Shown here: positions 8,727 through 17,015 of the stretch, one piece after another
How positions within the stretch are numbered: the first letter of the stretch is position 1
How the letters are laid out: every line of letters starts with the position of its first letter
Assembly: GCA_903863255.1 (NCBI GenBank)
Contig: CAIPBJ010000101.1
Span: 1 to 39,408 of the forward strand
Length of the DNA stretch: 39,408 nt
Direction of reading: 5' to 3'
From: an uncultured Methylophilaceae bacterium
GTDB lineage: Bacteria; Pseudomonadota; Gammaproteobacteria; Burkholderiales; Methylophilaceae
Notes under the pieces: model-generated
The model's input: the letters and a program-made list of their open reading frames with translations, nothing else
Database searches by the model: none
Told to the model about the DNA's origin: nothing
Made by a program: the position numbers and the translations under genes

Positions 8727-9051
8727 TGTAGCGAATTGCTCCGAGGGTACAATTCAAAAGCTTTATAGATTGAATGAAGAACCAATCCATCCCTGCCCTT
8801 ATTGATCAAAAGTCGGGTTATTTCCATCCGGTTCACAGCCGATAATGAAAAAAAAGCGGACTGGCAGCGATCTTATCCAATTAACATCCAATACTAATGA
8901 ATTTGACCTTCACAATATTTAACCCATGTTATTTAATATAATGTAACGGACAATTATTACGATTGTATTTCCATAATCATAGACGTTTCACATTCGAAGC
9001 ATTGATCAACAACTTCATATGCATTAGAAATCGCTTTCCAGAATTATTTAG
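8727..9051. other. AT-rich stretch with no recognisable gene
   Basis: About 325 bases between the ArsC remnant and the DUF3592-like gene. Short frames cross it, including a minus-strand frame that begins near 8836 and runs over the remnant out of frame, but none resembles a known protein or has a convincing ribosome site. I see no RNA gene or strong hairpin. It may hold the eroded front half of the ArsC-like gene and the arsC promoter region. Confidence 0.5.
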
Positions 9052-9486
9052 CTATAGCTGAGAGACAGGCACACTGCAATCTTTCTTGTCGTATGCATTG
9101 AGGCATGAATTTGGCAACCAGACTGTTAAGAGCAGGATAAGAGCAAATACAAATAAAAGGAATGGCCAAAACCAAAGATGGTAAAAGCTGTCTATGAAAG
9201 CAAATTCCGGGTTATTTCGAAGGTAAATGATCTTTACTTTGGTTCCGACCGGTTGGGAAATTGAACTCCAACCTGAGTTGGCTGTAATTTCATGCTGAAT
9301 GCCTTTGTGATCAGAAAAAGCGAAAATCGGGTGATACGAAACGGAGTCGTCCCCATTTCTTTTCTGATGCCCTATAATATGACCAATAGCGCTTCCGCCA
9401 GAAAGCAAAACTTTAAACCGACGACTAATCATCAAAATGGAAACCGTTATCATAACTACGGCCAAGATAAATAAGAAATAATGCAT
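9052..9486 (-). CDS. DUF3592-like membrane protein
   Basis: A protein of 144 residues with a hydrophobic helix at each end (about residues 2-22 and 108-126) and a soluble middle. The middle (YHPIFAFSDHKGIQHEI ... GTKVKIIYLRNNPEFAFID) resembles the DUF3592 pattern of an extracytoplasmic beta domain between two helices. A TTG gives three more residues upstream, but I prefer the ATG at 9486. No function is established for the family. It is transcribed away from the DUF3291-like gene and has no evident link to flagella. Confidence 0.65.
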   Translation of the reverse strand: MHYFLFILAVVMITVSILMISRRFKVLLSGGSAIGHIIGHQKRNGDDSVSYHPIFAFSDHKGIQHEITANSGWSSISQPVGTKVKIIYLRNNPEFAFIDSFYHLWFWPFLLFVFALILLLTVWLPNSCLNAYDKKDCSVPVSQL

Positions 9487-9619
9487 CAGGTCCAATATTC
9501 TCGGTCAAAAAATAAACTGTATCATCCAAATTGCTTTCACTCATTATTAAGAATAGCAAAGTCCATCAAGAGATTAAAGCGGCTGCGAGACATTAAACAA
9601 ATTTTCGGAAACATTTTTT

Positions 9620-10015
9620 ATGACAAAATCAGGCAAGGAAATTTCCCATATCGATCCTGCGGCCGAAAGTCCCGAACATCCAACGGTATATGTCTCGATC
9701 ACTGGGTTACGCATCAGAAATATTTTCCATCTCCCAAGTTTCTATTGGTTGGCGATCCAATCCATTAAGCAGGCAAGAATGTCTGCAGGCCTGATTCAAG
9801 TCGAAACTCGACAGATAAATGGAGTCCATCACACCCTCTCAATTTGGGATGACGAAACGTCTATGCGAAAATTCCTGGTTACAGGCGCCCACCTTAATGC
9901 AATGCGAGCATTTAAAAGGATTGCAACAGGCAAGACAATTGGGTTCAGTACTGTCACACCTCCTGAATGGTCGCAGGTTCACGACATCTGGATGCATGCA
10001 GGAAAGGAAGTCTAG
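9620..10015 (+). CDS. DUF3291-like alpha/beta-barrel protein
   Basis: A protein of 131 residues with no signal peptide. The core (VYVSITGLRIRN, HLPSFYWLAIQSIKQAR, GVHHTLSIWDDETSMRKFL, HLNAMRAFKRIATGKTIGF) matches the pattern of DUF3291 and related proteins of the dimeric alpha+beta-barrel class, which includes monooxygenase-like members. No substrate can be inferred. The ATG at 9620 follows a long T-run with no clear ribosome site, so the exact start is uncertain. It stands alone between divergent and convergent neighbours. Confidence 0.6.
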   Translation: MTKSGKEISHIDPAAESPEHPTVYVSITGLRIRNIFHLPSFYWLAIQSIKQARMSAGLIQVETRQINGVHHTLSIWDDETSMRKFLVTGAHLNAMRAFKRIATGKTIGFSTVTPPEWSQVHDIWMHAGKEV

Positions 10016-10115
10016 ACCATCGTCCCCGGGCTGACAGAATGCTTATTTTTGATTACCCTTGATTGACTTGATTCAAAACGTCAATTAGGATGGAGCACCT
10101 ACCCACACTCAATTT

Positions 10116-10592
10116 ATGAAACCATCCATGAATAAACTTATATTCCTTTTTACACTGTTTGCCTTTATAAATGTCTTTGCCTCAGAATTGCCTTATGATG
10201 AATCTGCAGATGCAAAAGCAGCAATTAAACAAGCCCAGGCAGAAGCGAAGGCAACGAACCTTCCACTTATAATCGTGTTTGGTGCAAACTGGTGTGAAGA
10301 CTGCAGAGCACTCAGTGCAGCCATCAAAACTGGCAAGAATTCAGTCAAATTATCCAAAGAATTCAAAATAGTCAAAGTTAACGTGGGTAATTTTGATCGA
10401 AATATCGATATTGCCAATTCTTATGGCAACCCCATTAAGGTTGGTATTCCTGGCGCAGCTATACTTAGTCCTGAAGGTTCGGTCTTGTATATCACCAAGG
10501 CCGGTGAACTTGCTTCTGCAAGAAGCATGAGTGATGACGGGATCTACGAATTCTTTAAGAAAGCTTCAAAAGCCCCAAAGTCAAATTCCTGA
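10116..10592 (+). CDS. Secreted thioredoxin-like protein (WCEDC)
   Basis: The 158-residue protein has an N-terminal signal peptide (about residues 6-23, MNKLIFLFTLFAFINVFAS) and a thioredoxin fold with active-site ANWCEDC (C60, C63). A cis-proline region, GIPGAAILSPEG, and a final helix follow. It is likely a periplasmic thiol-disulphide protein. CEDC instead of CGPC is seen in thioredoxin-like families that act as specialised reductases or chaperones, and the substrate is unknown. A second ATG at 10128 would give a cleaner signal peptide. It has no sequence link to the flagellar genes that follow on the other strand. Confidence 0.8.
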   Translation: MKPSMNKLIFLFTLFAFINVFASELPYDESADAKAAIKQAQAEAKATNLPLIIVFGANWCEDCRALSAAIKTGKNSVKLSKEFKIVKVNVGNFDRNIDIANSYGNPIKVGIPGAAILSPEGSVLYITKAGELASARSMSDDGIYEFFKKASKAPKSNS

Positions 10593-10661
10593 TTGGATGA
10601 TTCATTTAAGGAAGTCTCAAGCCGGTCATTATTCAGACCATTTCAATAAACACATTGGAAT

Positions 10662-11117
10662 CTAGGCGGATATACCCGATCTCAAATAGGACTGAGAGGT
10701 CGTTTTTCCATTAGAGCCATATACACCTGGATTCGAGTTGCCAGTAATCCAGTTGAGCTTCTGCTGATTGTTGTTGAAATGTTTAGTGATCAGCAAACCA
10801 TTCACCCGGTTCATTTGTTTGGCTTGTGTAAGGGTTTTCTGAAAAAGAATCCAGGCCTGCCTGACGGATGGCTTATCCTGGAGTTTGATCCATTCCATCA
10901 TTCCTTCTTCGTTTGGATCAAAGCCGCTGTTTTTTAAAGATTGATAACGGTTGTGCATCGTTTCATTTATTTGATTAAGTAATATTCCCTTCTCTTCCAG
11001 CAAGACCTCCATTGCGTCGATATCGGCAGCAATCAGGTTTGTCTGTTCGCGTGACAGGATATCCAGAAGCTCGTTGGCAAGTTTTGCATCCTGTTCAAAA
11101 GAGATAACATTACTCAT
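10662..11117 (-). CDS. flgN: Flagellar chaperone FlgN
   Basis: FlgN is the cytoplasmic chaperone that carries the hook-filament junction proteins FlgK and FlgL to the export gate. The protein has 151 residues, is mostly helical, and shows the family's helical core (LLDILSREQTNLIAADIDAMEVLLEEK...) at residues 15-55. It lies 11 bp downstream of flgM in the same direction, the usual arrangement, so both probably use the sigma-28 promoter before flgM. A Ser/Gly-rich tail follows the helices. Confidence 0.9.
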   Translation of the reverse strand: MSNVISFEQDAKLANELLDILSREQTNLIAADIDAMEVLLEEKGILLNQINETMHNRYQSLKNSGFDPNEEGMMEWIKLQDKPSVRQAWILFQKTLTQAKQMNRVNGLLITKHFNNNQQKLNWITGNSNPGVYGSNGKTTSQSYLRSGISA

Positions 11118-11128
11118 AAATAAACTCG

Positions 11129-11440
11129 CTATTTCTTGTTAGTTAATAAATCTTTAACCGACTGAATCAATCCATCTGCCACTTTTCCGGAGTCGACCTT
11201 AAACTGTCCGCTAGATATCGCAGACTTAATTGCCTCAACTTTATCTGCATCGAACACGTTACTTGAAGCAACGTTCGACTCAAGGTTTTGCATCTGGGAT
11301 GCCATCGGTGAGAGCGTGACGTTTTCGTTCTCAACTGCGGCTGGATTCGATTTTGTCTTATCCGTTTTTTTGGCAGTAGCCGATTCTACCTTTTCAGTAC
11401 TTAACCCTAAGGATTTGTTAATTGGATCGTTAATTTTCAT
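11129..11440 (-). CDS. flgM: Anti-sigma-28 factor FlgM
   Basis: FlgM binds and blocks FliA, and is exported once the hook is complete. The 103-residue protein starts MKINDPINKSLGL, with an unstructured Lys/Ser/Thr-rich middle and the C-terminal sigma-binding helices (DADKVEAIKSAISSGQFKVDSGKVADGLI). An upstream in-frame codon would add 22 unrelated residues; the ATG at 11440 has an AAAGGGA ribosome site and matches family starts. A strong sigma-28-type promoter stands 57 bp before this ATG, so FlgM expression would be autogenously controlled. Confidence 0.95.
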   Translation of the reverse strand: MKINDPINKSLGLSTEKVESATAKKTDKTKSNPAAVENENVTLSPMASQMQNLESNVASSNVFDADKVEAIKSAISSGQFKVDSGKVADGLIQSVKDLLTNKK

Positions 11441-11496
11441 GACTAATATCCCTTTCGCTTCATGTCCAGCTTGACTATATAGGTATTCATATACAC

Positions 11497-11523
11497 ATAT
11501 CGTCACAGTTTAAGCGAACTTTA
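11497..11523 (-). promoter_or_regulatory. Sigma-28 (FliA) promoter of flgM-flgN
   Basis: Read on the minus strand: TAAAGTTC, 11 bp, GACGATAT. The enterobacterial consensus is TAAAGTTT-N11-GCCGATAA. The -35 matches 7 of 8 and the -10 matches 6 of 8 with exact spacing. It sits in the flgA-flgM gap, so flgM-flgN can be transcribed separately from flgA. Confidence 0.82.
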
Positions 11524-11571
11524 GTACTTTGTAAGCATTAAATGTATCAAAACAATAAAAGAAACTTATTT

Positions 11572-12294
11572 TCAAAATACAACCTCAACCTGGCCACCGT
11601 TTCTAGCAATACCACTCACGACCTGACCGCTTAAAACCTTGACTTGAACTATCTGGCCTTCGTTAGCTTTTGAAAGTGCCTGACCTTCCGCAGAAACACT
11701 AAATCCGCTGCCAGAGGAAATCAACGTTACATTTTGACCTTGTTGTATGACCGGTGTTAATTTCAGCAACTCTTGCCTTAAAACAGTACCTGCAATGATA
11801 GAGACACTTACAGAACGGCCTACTGCTTGCTGCATGTCTGTGAAAATTCCTGGCGGTAATTGTGTAAGGTCGCCCTTTTCAAAAATCAGGTCGTCGTTGG
11901 TTACTAACGTTCCTTGAGCCAATGGCACAGCCGCAACGAGATATTGGGCATAGACGTTGACACTAGCTTGTACGTAAATTATCCATGGCGAGGGTGATTG
12001 GCATCTCACACCAACACTTGTTTTTCCCCAGGCACGACTACCCTGAGGCAAGAATATTTCCATGGAAGGGCAAGAGGCAAGTTTTAAACGATCATCGATA
12101 TTTCCTGCAGTCACGACAACCTTACCTGGATAACCTGCACTTTGCACTGTTAGAAAATCCTCAATCTTTCTTTTTATCTCGGATACATTCTGGAATGCAT
12201 CGGCTCTTGCAGCAGGAACCGAGAATAATCCGCTAAGAAGGCTGGCGATCAGCACAAGCCAAACATCTTTATTCTTCAAAAAGAAGTTGTTCAT
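11572..12294 (-). CDS. flgA: P-ring assembly chaperone FlgA
   Basis: FlgA is a periplasmic chaperone for FlgI during P-ring formation. The protein has 240 residues: a signal peptide ending near ARA (about residue 31), an N-terminal domain, then a SAF-type C-terminal domain (VPLAQGTLVTNDDLIFEKGDL ... GRSVSVSIIAGTVLRQELL ... VQVKVLSGQVVSGIARNGG). It is divergent from flgB across a 191-bp gap and upstream of flgM, the usual flgA-flgM-flgN order. Confidence 0.95.
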   Translation of the reverse strand: MNNFFLKNKDVWLVLIASLLSGLFSVPAARADAFQNVSEIKRKIEDFLTVQSAGYPGKVVVTAGNIDDRLKLASCPSMEIFLPQGSRAWGKTSVGVRCQSPSPWIIYVQASVNVYAQYLVAAVPLAQGTLVTNDDLIFEKGDLTQLPPGIFTDMQQAVGRSVSVSIIAGTVLRQELLKLTPVIQQGQNVTLISSGSGFSVSAEGQALSKANEGQIVQVKVLSGQVVSGIARNGGQVEVVF

Positions 12295-12449
12295 ACAAGC
12301 ACCTGTTGGGTGATTAGTGGATAGTTCTAATTCTACGGTTAAAAATATTTTACATTTCAGAGAAAAGGACGGATTTTCCCTCTCTTATTTTGAATTTGAA
12401 AGAAGCTCTCGAGATTTACACTGGTCTACGTGTGTAATAACGGCAGAAA

Positions 12450-12468
12450 AAGTCTTAACTTTAGACTT
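12450..12468. repeat. Inverted repeat just before the flgB ribosome site
   Basis: AAGTCT and AGACTT are separated by seven bases, ending 17 bp before the flgB ATG and immediately ahead of its GGAG ribosome site. It could be an operator or a 5'-leader hairpin affecting translation of flgB. With six-base arms the evidence is modest. No convincing sigma-28 or sigma-54 promoter was found in the rest of the flgA-flgB gap. Confidence 0.3.
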
Positions 12469-12485
12469 AGCCAACGGAGATAAAG

Positions 12486-12923
12486 ATGATATTGGACAAA
12501 CTTGATGCAGACTTAAACTTCCAACAGACCGCTTTAAGAGTTCGCGGCCAACGTCAGGAATTAATAGCCGCAAATATCGCTAATGCAGACACACCGAATT
12601 ACAAAGCAAGAGATATAGATTTTGCATCTGTGATGAAAAAAGCATTATCCAGTAGTCCAGAAGCACCATCATCGGTACAAGCGGTTGTTCCTGAAAAAAC
12701 GGATGCGGGGCATCTCGATGGCGTGACTTATTCCGCAAGCAACCCATCCAGTTCAAACGAAAGCCCATTATACCGACCTATCATTCAGGGAAGTGTCGAT
12801 GGAAATACGGTTGATATGGATGTGGAACGTAATCAGTTTTCTGATAACGCCATCCGCTATGAGGCCAGTCTTACGATGATTAACGGCCAAATAAAAAATA
12901 TGATAACCGCGCTTCAAAGTTAA
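12486..12923 (+). CDS. flgB: Proximal rod protein FlgB
   Basis: FlgB is a proximal rod subunit exported early by the flagellar secretion system. The 145-residue protein has the N-terminal rod motif (RVRGQRQELIAANIANADTPNYKARDIDF) and a C-terminal helix (DNAIRYEASLTMINGQIKNMITAL), which pair to form the rod coiled coil. A GGAG ribosome site precedes the ATG. It is the first gene of a continuous flgBCDEFGHIJ run on the plus strand. Confidence 0.97.
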   Translation: MILDKLDADLNFQQTALRVRGQRQELIAANIANADTPNYKARDIDFASVMKKALSSSPEAPSSVQAVVPEKTDAGHLDGVTYSASNPSSSNESPLYRPIIQGSVDGNTVDMDVERNQFSDNAIRYEASLTMINGQIKNMITALQS

Positions 12924-12965
12924 TCAAGGTATGCACTGCATCAAACTTTAGTTTAGGAGACTCTT

Positions 12966-13373
12966 ATGTCACTTTTTAATGTATTTACAATTTCTGGTTC
13001 TGCAATGAGTGCTCAGTCTCAACGCTTAAATGCAGTAGCCAGCAATCTGGCAAACGCAGACAGTACGACAAGTGCTAACGGCAAACTTTACAAAGCGAAG
13101 CAGGTTGTTTTCAGCGCCATACCAAGTGGCTCGCAGGATGTAAGTGCTGTCAAGGTCGATCGTGTGATCGAAGATCCTTCCCCACCTAAGGTAGTTTATG
13201 AACCACATAACCCTGCGGCAGATGAAAAAGGTAACGTGACCATGCCGAACGTCAATGTCACCGAGGAGATGGTAAACATGATCTCAGCATCACGATCCTA
13301 TCAGAACAACGTAGAAACAATGAATGCTGCTAAATCAATGTTATTGAAAACATTAACAATCGGCCAGCAATAA
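12966..13373 (+). CDS. flgC: Proximal rod protein FlgC
   Basis: FlgC is a rod subunit. It has 135 residues with the family N-terminus ([24 protein letters not shown]) and C-terminus ([36 protein letters not shown]). The ATG follows a TTTAGGAG ribosome site. It lies 42 bp after flgB. Confidence 0.97.
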   Translation: MSLFNVFTISGSAMSAQSQRLNAVASNLANADSTTSANGKLYKAKQVVFSAIPSGSQDVSAVKVDRVIEDPSPPKVVYEPHNPAADEKGNVTMPNVNVTEEMVNMISASRSYQNNVETMNAAKSMLLKTLTIGQQ

Positions 13374-13404
13374 CCAATAGAAATCCAACTTGAAGGAATC
13401 AACC

Positions 13405-14094
13405 ATGACAACATCCGTCCAAAACAATAACAGCGTCTCTTCATCCTTGCTTGCAACAATGAATGGGACAGGAAGTTCAACCAGTTCTTCAACTTCAGGA
13501 AGTGCATCTGACATCCAGAACAGGTTTTTAACATTACTCGTCACTCAAATGAAAAATCAGGATCCCTTAAATCCTATGGATAACTCCCAAGTAACGTCTC
13601 AAATGGCACAACTATCCACGGTTAGCGGGATCAGTCAGTTGAATACGACTGTTAACTCCCTGCTATCCAACTTCCAAAGCGATCAAACCTACCAAGCCTC
13701 GAATCTGATTGGACACTCGGTTCTGATCAACGGCGACAAGTTAAGTCTTTCAGGAGGATCAGGCAGTTTTGGTATCAATATGGGATCCAGCGCAAGTAAC
13801 GTCACTGTGACTATTTCAGACAGTTCAGGTGCAGCAGTTCGGACAATTTCACTCGGGGCTGAGAAAGCAGGCGTCGTCCCTTCATCCTGGGATGGGGTGA
13901 AAGATGATGGCACTCAAGCTCCCGATGGACAGTACACGTTCAGCGTCACGGCTACAAACAATGGCCAGGCAGTGACTGCATCACCACTGGCGATGGATCA
14001 GGTCAAGAGCATATCCAGCAGCGCAACCGGCGTCACGCTCAATTTAAGTTCGCTTGGCACAACGACGACCAGTCAAGTTCAACAAATCTATTAA
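13405..14094 (+). CDS. flgD: Hook-capping scaffold FlgD
   Basis: FlgD caps the growing hook and is replaced by FlgK. The N-terminal export and capping segment (DIQNRFLTLLVTQMKNQDPLNPMDNSQVTSQMAQLSTV) is unmistakable. The C-terminal half has the FlgD Ig/tudor-like domain, with DSSGAAVRTI and SWDGVKDDGTQAPDGQYTF. A TTG 15 bp upstream extends the frame, but AAGGAA before the ATG at 13405 favours the 229-residue form. The first 35 residues are Ser/Thr-rich and low in complexity. Confidence 0.95.
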   Translation: MTTSVQNNNSVSSSLLATMNGTGSSTSSSTSGSASDIQNRFLTLLVTQMKNQDPLNPMDNSQVTSQMAQLSTVSGISQLNTTVNSLLSNFQSDQTYQASNLIGHSVLINGDKLSLSGGSGSFGINMGSSASNVTVTISDSSGAAVRTISLGAEKAGVVPSSWDGVKDDGTQAPDGQYTFSVTATNNGQAVTASPLAMDQVKSISSSATGVTLNLSSLGTTTTSQVQQIY

Positions 14095-14118
14095 TTTAAA
14101 ACCAGTCAGGAGCACATC

Positions 14119-15342
14119 ATGAGTTTTGAACAAGCACTTAGCGGTTTAAATGCCGCCTCAAAGAACCTAGAGGTAATTGGAAACAACGTTTCGAACGCCA
14201 GTACTGTTGGATTCAAAGGATCGCGAGCTGAGTTTGCTGATGTATTTGCAAATTCGCTGAGTGGCGGAGGTGCATCTCAAATCGGAATCGGTACAAAAAT
14301 ATCCAGCGTTCAGCAACAGTTTACTCAAGGGAACATAACCGCTTCATCAAATACGATGGACACCGCTATTAATGGAGGCGGGTTTTTCCGGATGGATGAC
14401 AACGGTGCGATCAGTTACAGTCGAAACGGTCAGTTTGAACTGGATAAAAGCGGTTATATTGTTGATGCACAGGGTAAGCGCCTGACCGGATTTTCTGCCA
14501 CCAATGGCGTCTTATCAACCGGGAGTCCGGTTGACCTTAAGATAAACACGGCTGACCTTAGTCCCAACGCGACCACCAAGGTAACTGCGCAGATCAACCT
14601 CGATTCGACCAATACCGCATTAACAGCGGCAGGGTTTTCTCCAACCGACCCAACCACATACAACAACTCCACTTCGGTTACAGTCTATGACAGTCTTGGC
14701 AACTCGCACACTCTCGAAAGTTTCTTTGTAAAAACGGGAGCTGGAACATGGGATGTTTTCTCAACGGCAGATGGAACGTCGACAACGACCTTGCCTGCAC
14801 CTAATGCCACCTTAACGTTTTCAGGTACGGGAACGAGCCCGACGATCAACCCAGCCACACCAACGATCAGCATTCCGGTAAGCACAGGCGCCACTTCGCC
14901 GCTTGCTGTAAAAATGGACCTGTCTGGAAGCACACAATTTGGTTCCACGTTCAGTGTAAACAGCATCACGCAGGATGGATACACATCTGGGAAATTATCA
15001 AGCTTCTCAACTGGAAGCGATGGAACCATTTTAGGGAGCTATTCTAACGGCCAATCCCTGAAACTCGGTCAGGTAGCCCTTGCAAACTTTGTGAATCCGA
15101 ATGGATTGTCCTCTCTTGGAAATAATGCCTGGGCAGAAACTGCAGTTTCTGGCGCACCATTAGTGGGAACACCCGGCACCAGCAGTCTTGGCGTTTTGCA
15201 GGCTTCCGCGACTGAAGATTCGAATGTCGATCTCACAGCTGAACTTGTCAACATGATAACGGCACAGCGTGTGTACCAGGCAAATGCGCAGACAATCAAG
15301 ACTGAGGATCAGGTACTGCAGACTCTTGTGAGCCTTCGCTAA
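14119..15342 (+). CDS. flgE: Flagellar hook protein FlgE
   Basis: FlgE polymerises into the hook. It has 407 residues: the rod/hook N-terminal motif (SGLNAASKNLEVIGNNVSNASTVGFK), variable outer domains in the middle, and the C-terminal hook motif (TEDSNVDLTAELVNMITAQRVYQANAQTIKTEDQVLQTLV). The central 160-280 region is rich in Thr/Ser/Asn, as normal for surface domains. It starts 24 bp after flgD. Confidence 0.97.
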   Translation: MSFEQALSGLNAASKNLEVIGNNVSNASTVGFKGSRAEFADVFANSLSGGGASQIGIGTKISSVQQQFTQGNITASSNTMDTAINGGGFFRMDDNGAISYSRNGQFELDKSGYIVDAQGKRLTGFSATNGVLSTGSPVDLKINTADLSPNATTKVTAQINLDSTNTALTAAGFSPTDPTTYNNSTSVTVYDSLGNSHTLESFFVKTGAGTWDVFSTADGTSTTTLPAPNATLTFSGTGTSPTINPATPTISIPVSTGATSPLAVKMDLSGSTQFGSTFSVNSITQDGYTSGKLSSFSTGSDGTILGSYSNGQSLKLGQVALANFVNPNGLSSLGNNAWAETAVSGAPLVGTPGTSSLGVLQASATEDSNVDLTAELVNMITAQRVYQANAQTIKTEDQVLQTLVSLR

Positions 15343-15376
15343 TGTTTTTAATGGATAAAAGCTAAAAGGAATCATT

Positions 15377-16117
15377 ATGGATCGTATGATATACACCGCC
15401 ATGTCAGGCGCACAACATATTCTCGATCAACAGGCGACGAATGCTCATAATCTTGCGAACGTTTCATCAACAGGCTTCAAGGCTCAGATTGATTCTTTCA
15501 GAGCTGTGCCTGTTCTTGGCAGCGCAATCCCCACAAGGGCATTCGTCGTAGATTCTACAATTGGGACCGATTTTAGTCCCGGTCCCATTCAACAAACCGG
15601 TCGGGACCTTGATGTCGCCATACAGAATCAGGGATTTCTTGTCGTTCAGAAACCAGACGGATCGGAAGGGTATACCCGGAACGGGTCGCTAAAGATTAGC
15701 GAGAACGGGGTATTGCAAACTGCGAGCGGCCTTACCGTCATGGGAGACGGCGGTCCAATCAGCATTCCTCCCGATGTGACGATTACCATCGCAAAAGACG
15801 GGACAATTTCCTCTGTGAACAACACCACCCTTCCAGGACCCTCAAATATTTTAGGAAGGCTGAAACTGGTCAATCCAGATGAAAACAATCTGGTACGAAG
15901 TGAATCAGGGCTTTTCCAGACTAAAGATGGCACGACTCCGGATGCAGACCCTAATGTCAGCATTGTAAGCGGCGCGATAGAGGGTAGCAATGTGAACGTG
16001 GTCGATGCGATGGTCAACATGATCAGTCTCGCAAGGCAATTCGATACCCAAATGAAACTTTTACAGACAGCTCAGAATAACGCGGATAAAGCCAGTCAAC
16101 TCTTCAGTTTGACATAG
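15377..16117 (+). CDS. flgF: Proximal rod protein FlgF
   Basis: FlgF is a rod component. The 246-residue protein begins MDRMIYTAMSGAQHILDQQA and NLANVSSTGFKAQID, characteristic of FlgF, and ends with EGSNVNVVDAMVNMISLARQFDTQMKLLQTAQ. It contains the FlgE/F/G central domain (QTGRDLDVAIQNQGFLVV, GYTRNGSL). AAAGGAATCATT precedes the ATG. It lies between hook gene flgE and distal-rod gene flgG. Confidence 0.97.
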   Translation: MDRMIYTAMSGAQHILDQQATNAHNLANVSSTGFKAQIDSFRAVPVLGSAIPTRAFVVDSTIGTDFSPGPIQQTGRDLDVAIQNQGFLVVQKPDGSEGYTRNGSLKISENGVLQTASGLTVMGDGGPISIPPDVTITIAKDGTISSVNNTTLPGPSNILGRLKLVNPDENNLVRSESGLFQTKDGTTPDADPNVSIVSGAIEGSNVNVVDAMVNMISLARQFDTQMKLLQTAQNNADKASQLFSLT

Positions 16118-16184
16118 GCTTGACTGCAGTAAACTAGGATTAACTTAAACGGATCAGCACGATCAGCTGATTGAGAGGAAAAAA

Positions 16185-16967
16185 ATGATTCGCTCATTAT
16201 GGATTTCAAAAACTGGACTTGATGCCCAGCAGACCCAAATGGATGTTATATCCAACAACTTGGCAAACGTCAGCACCAACGGTTTCAAGCAATCAAGAGC
16301 AGTTTTTGAGGATTTGCTGTATCAGAACATCCGCCAGCCCGGGGCTCAGTCATCGCAACAAACTCAACTACCATCTGGCCTCCAACTAGGTACGGGTGTT
16401 AAACCTGTAGCAACTGAAAGGATATTCACTCAGGGCAATCTCCAACAAACGGGAAATGACAAGGATGTGGCGATTCAAGGTTCCGGATTCTTCCAGGTCT
16501 TGCTTCCAGATGGAACAACCGCCTATACGCGAGACGGTTCCTTTCAGGTAGACAGCACGGGGCAATTGGTCAATTCGAGCGGATTTCCTGTTCAGCCCGC
16601 CATCACGATTCCTGCCAAGGCACAAAGTCTTACTATTGGACAGGATGGCACTGTAACCATTACAACCGCCGGATCAAGTGCGGCAACGCAAGTTGGGACA
16701 TTGCAAGTGGCCACGTTCATCAACCCGGCCGGCTTGGAATCCAAGGGCGGCAATCTCTATGTGGAAACAGCCGCTTCGGGAAACCCAAGCACGAACACGC
16801 CTGGCACAAATGGCGCAGGAACGCTTTCTCAAGGTTATGTAGAAACATCGAATGTCAATGTGGTTGAAGAGCTCGTTAACATGATCCAAACGCAGCGTGC
16901 ATATGAGATCAACAGCAAGTCGATTACTACTTCTGACCAGATGTTGCAGAAACTCACACAGATGTAG
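16185..16967 (+). CDS. flgG: Distal rod protein FlgG
   Basis: FlgG forms the distal rod. It has 260 residues, with the typical start ([19 protein letters not shown], then [20 protein letters not shown]) and end ([38 protein letters not shown]). The rod-length insert around residues 45-70 is present. A GAGAGG ribosome site precedes the ATG. The 67-bp gap before it contains a 10-bp palindrome (ATCAGCTGAT, 16162-16171) of unknown importance. Confidence 0.98.
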   Translation: MIRSLWISKTGLDAQQTQMDVISNNLANVSTNGFKQSRAVFEDLLYQNIRQPGAQSSQQTQLPSGLQLGTGVKPVATERIFTQGNLQQTGNDKDVAIQGSGFFQVLLPDGTTAYTRDGSFQVDSTGQLVNSSGFPVQPAITIPAKAQSLTIGQDGTVTITTAGSSAATQVGTLQVATFINPAGLESKGGNLYVETAASGNPSTNTPGTNGAGTLSQGYVETSNVNVVEELVNMIQTQRAYEINSKSITTSDQMLQKLTQM

Positions 16968-17015
16968 TTTGCGAATCTACCAATTACGCATGATAAATTA
17001 AAATGGCTTAATCAA

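Noticed and set aside
8537-8836. 99-codon minus-strand frame as a hypothetical gene
   Set aside because: The ArsC-like similarity lies in a different frame of the same strand; this frame resembles nothing and seems open by chance.
9481-9768. Plus-strand 95-codon frame before the DUF3291-like gene
   Set aside because: It overlaps the better DUF3291-like frame, has a basic, Lys/Arg-rich unnatural composition and no family pattern.
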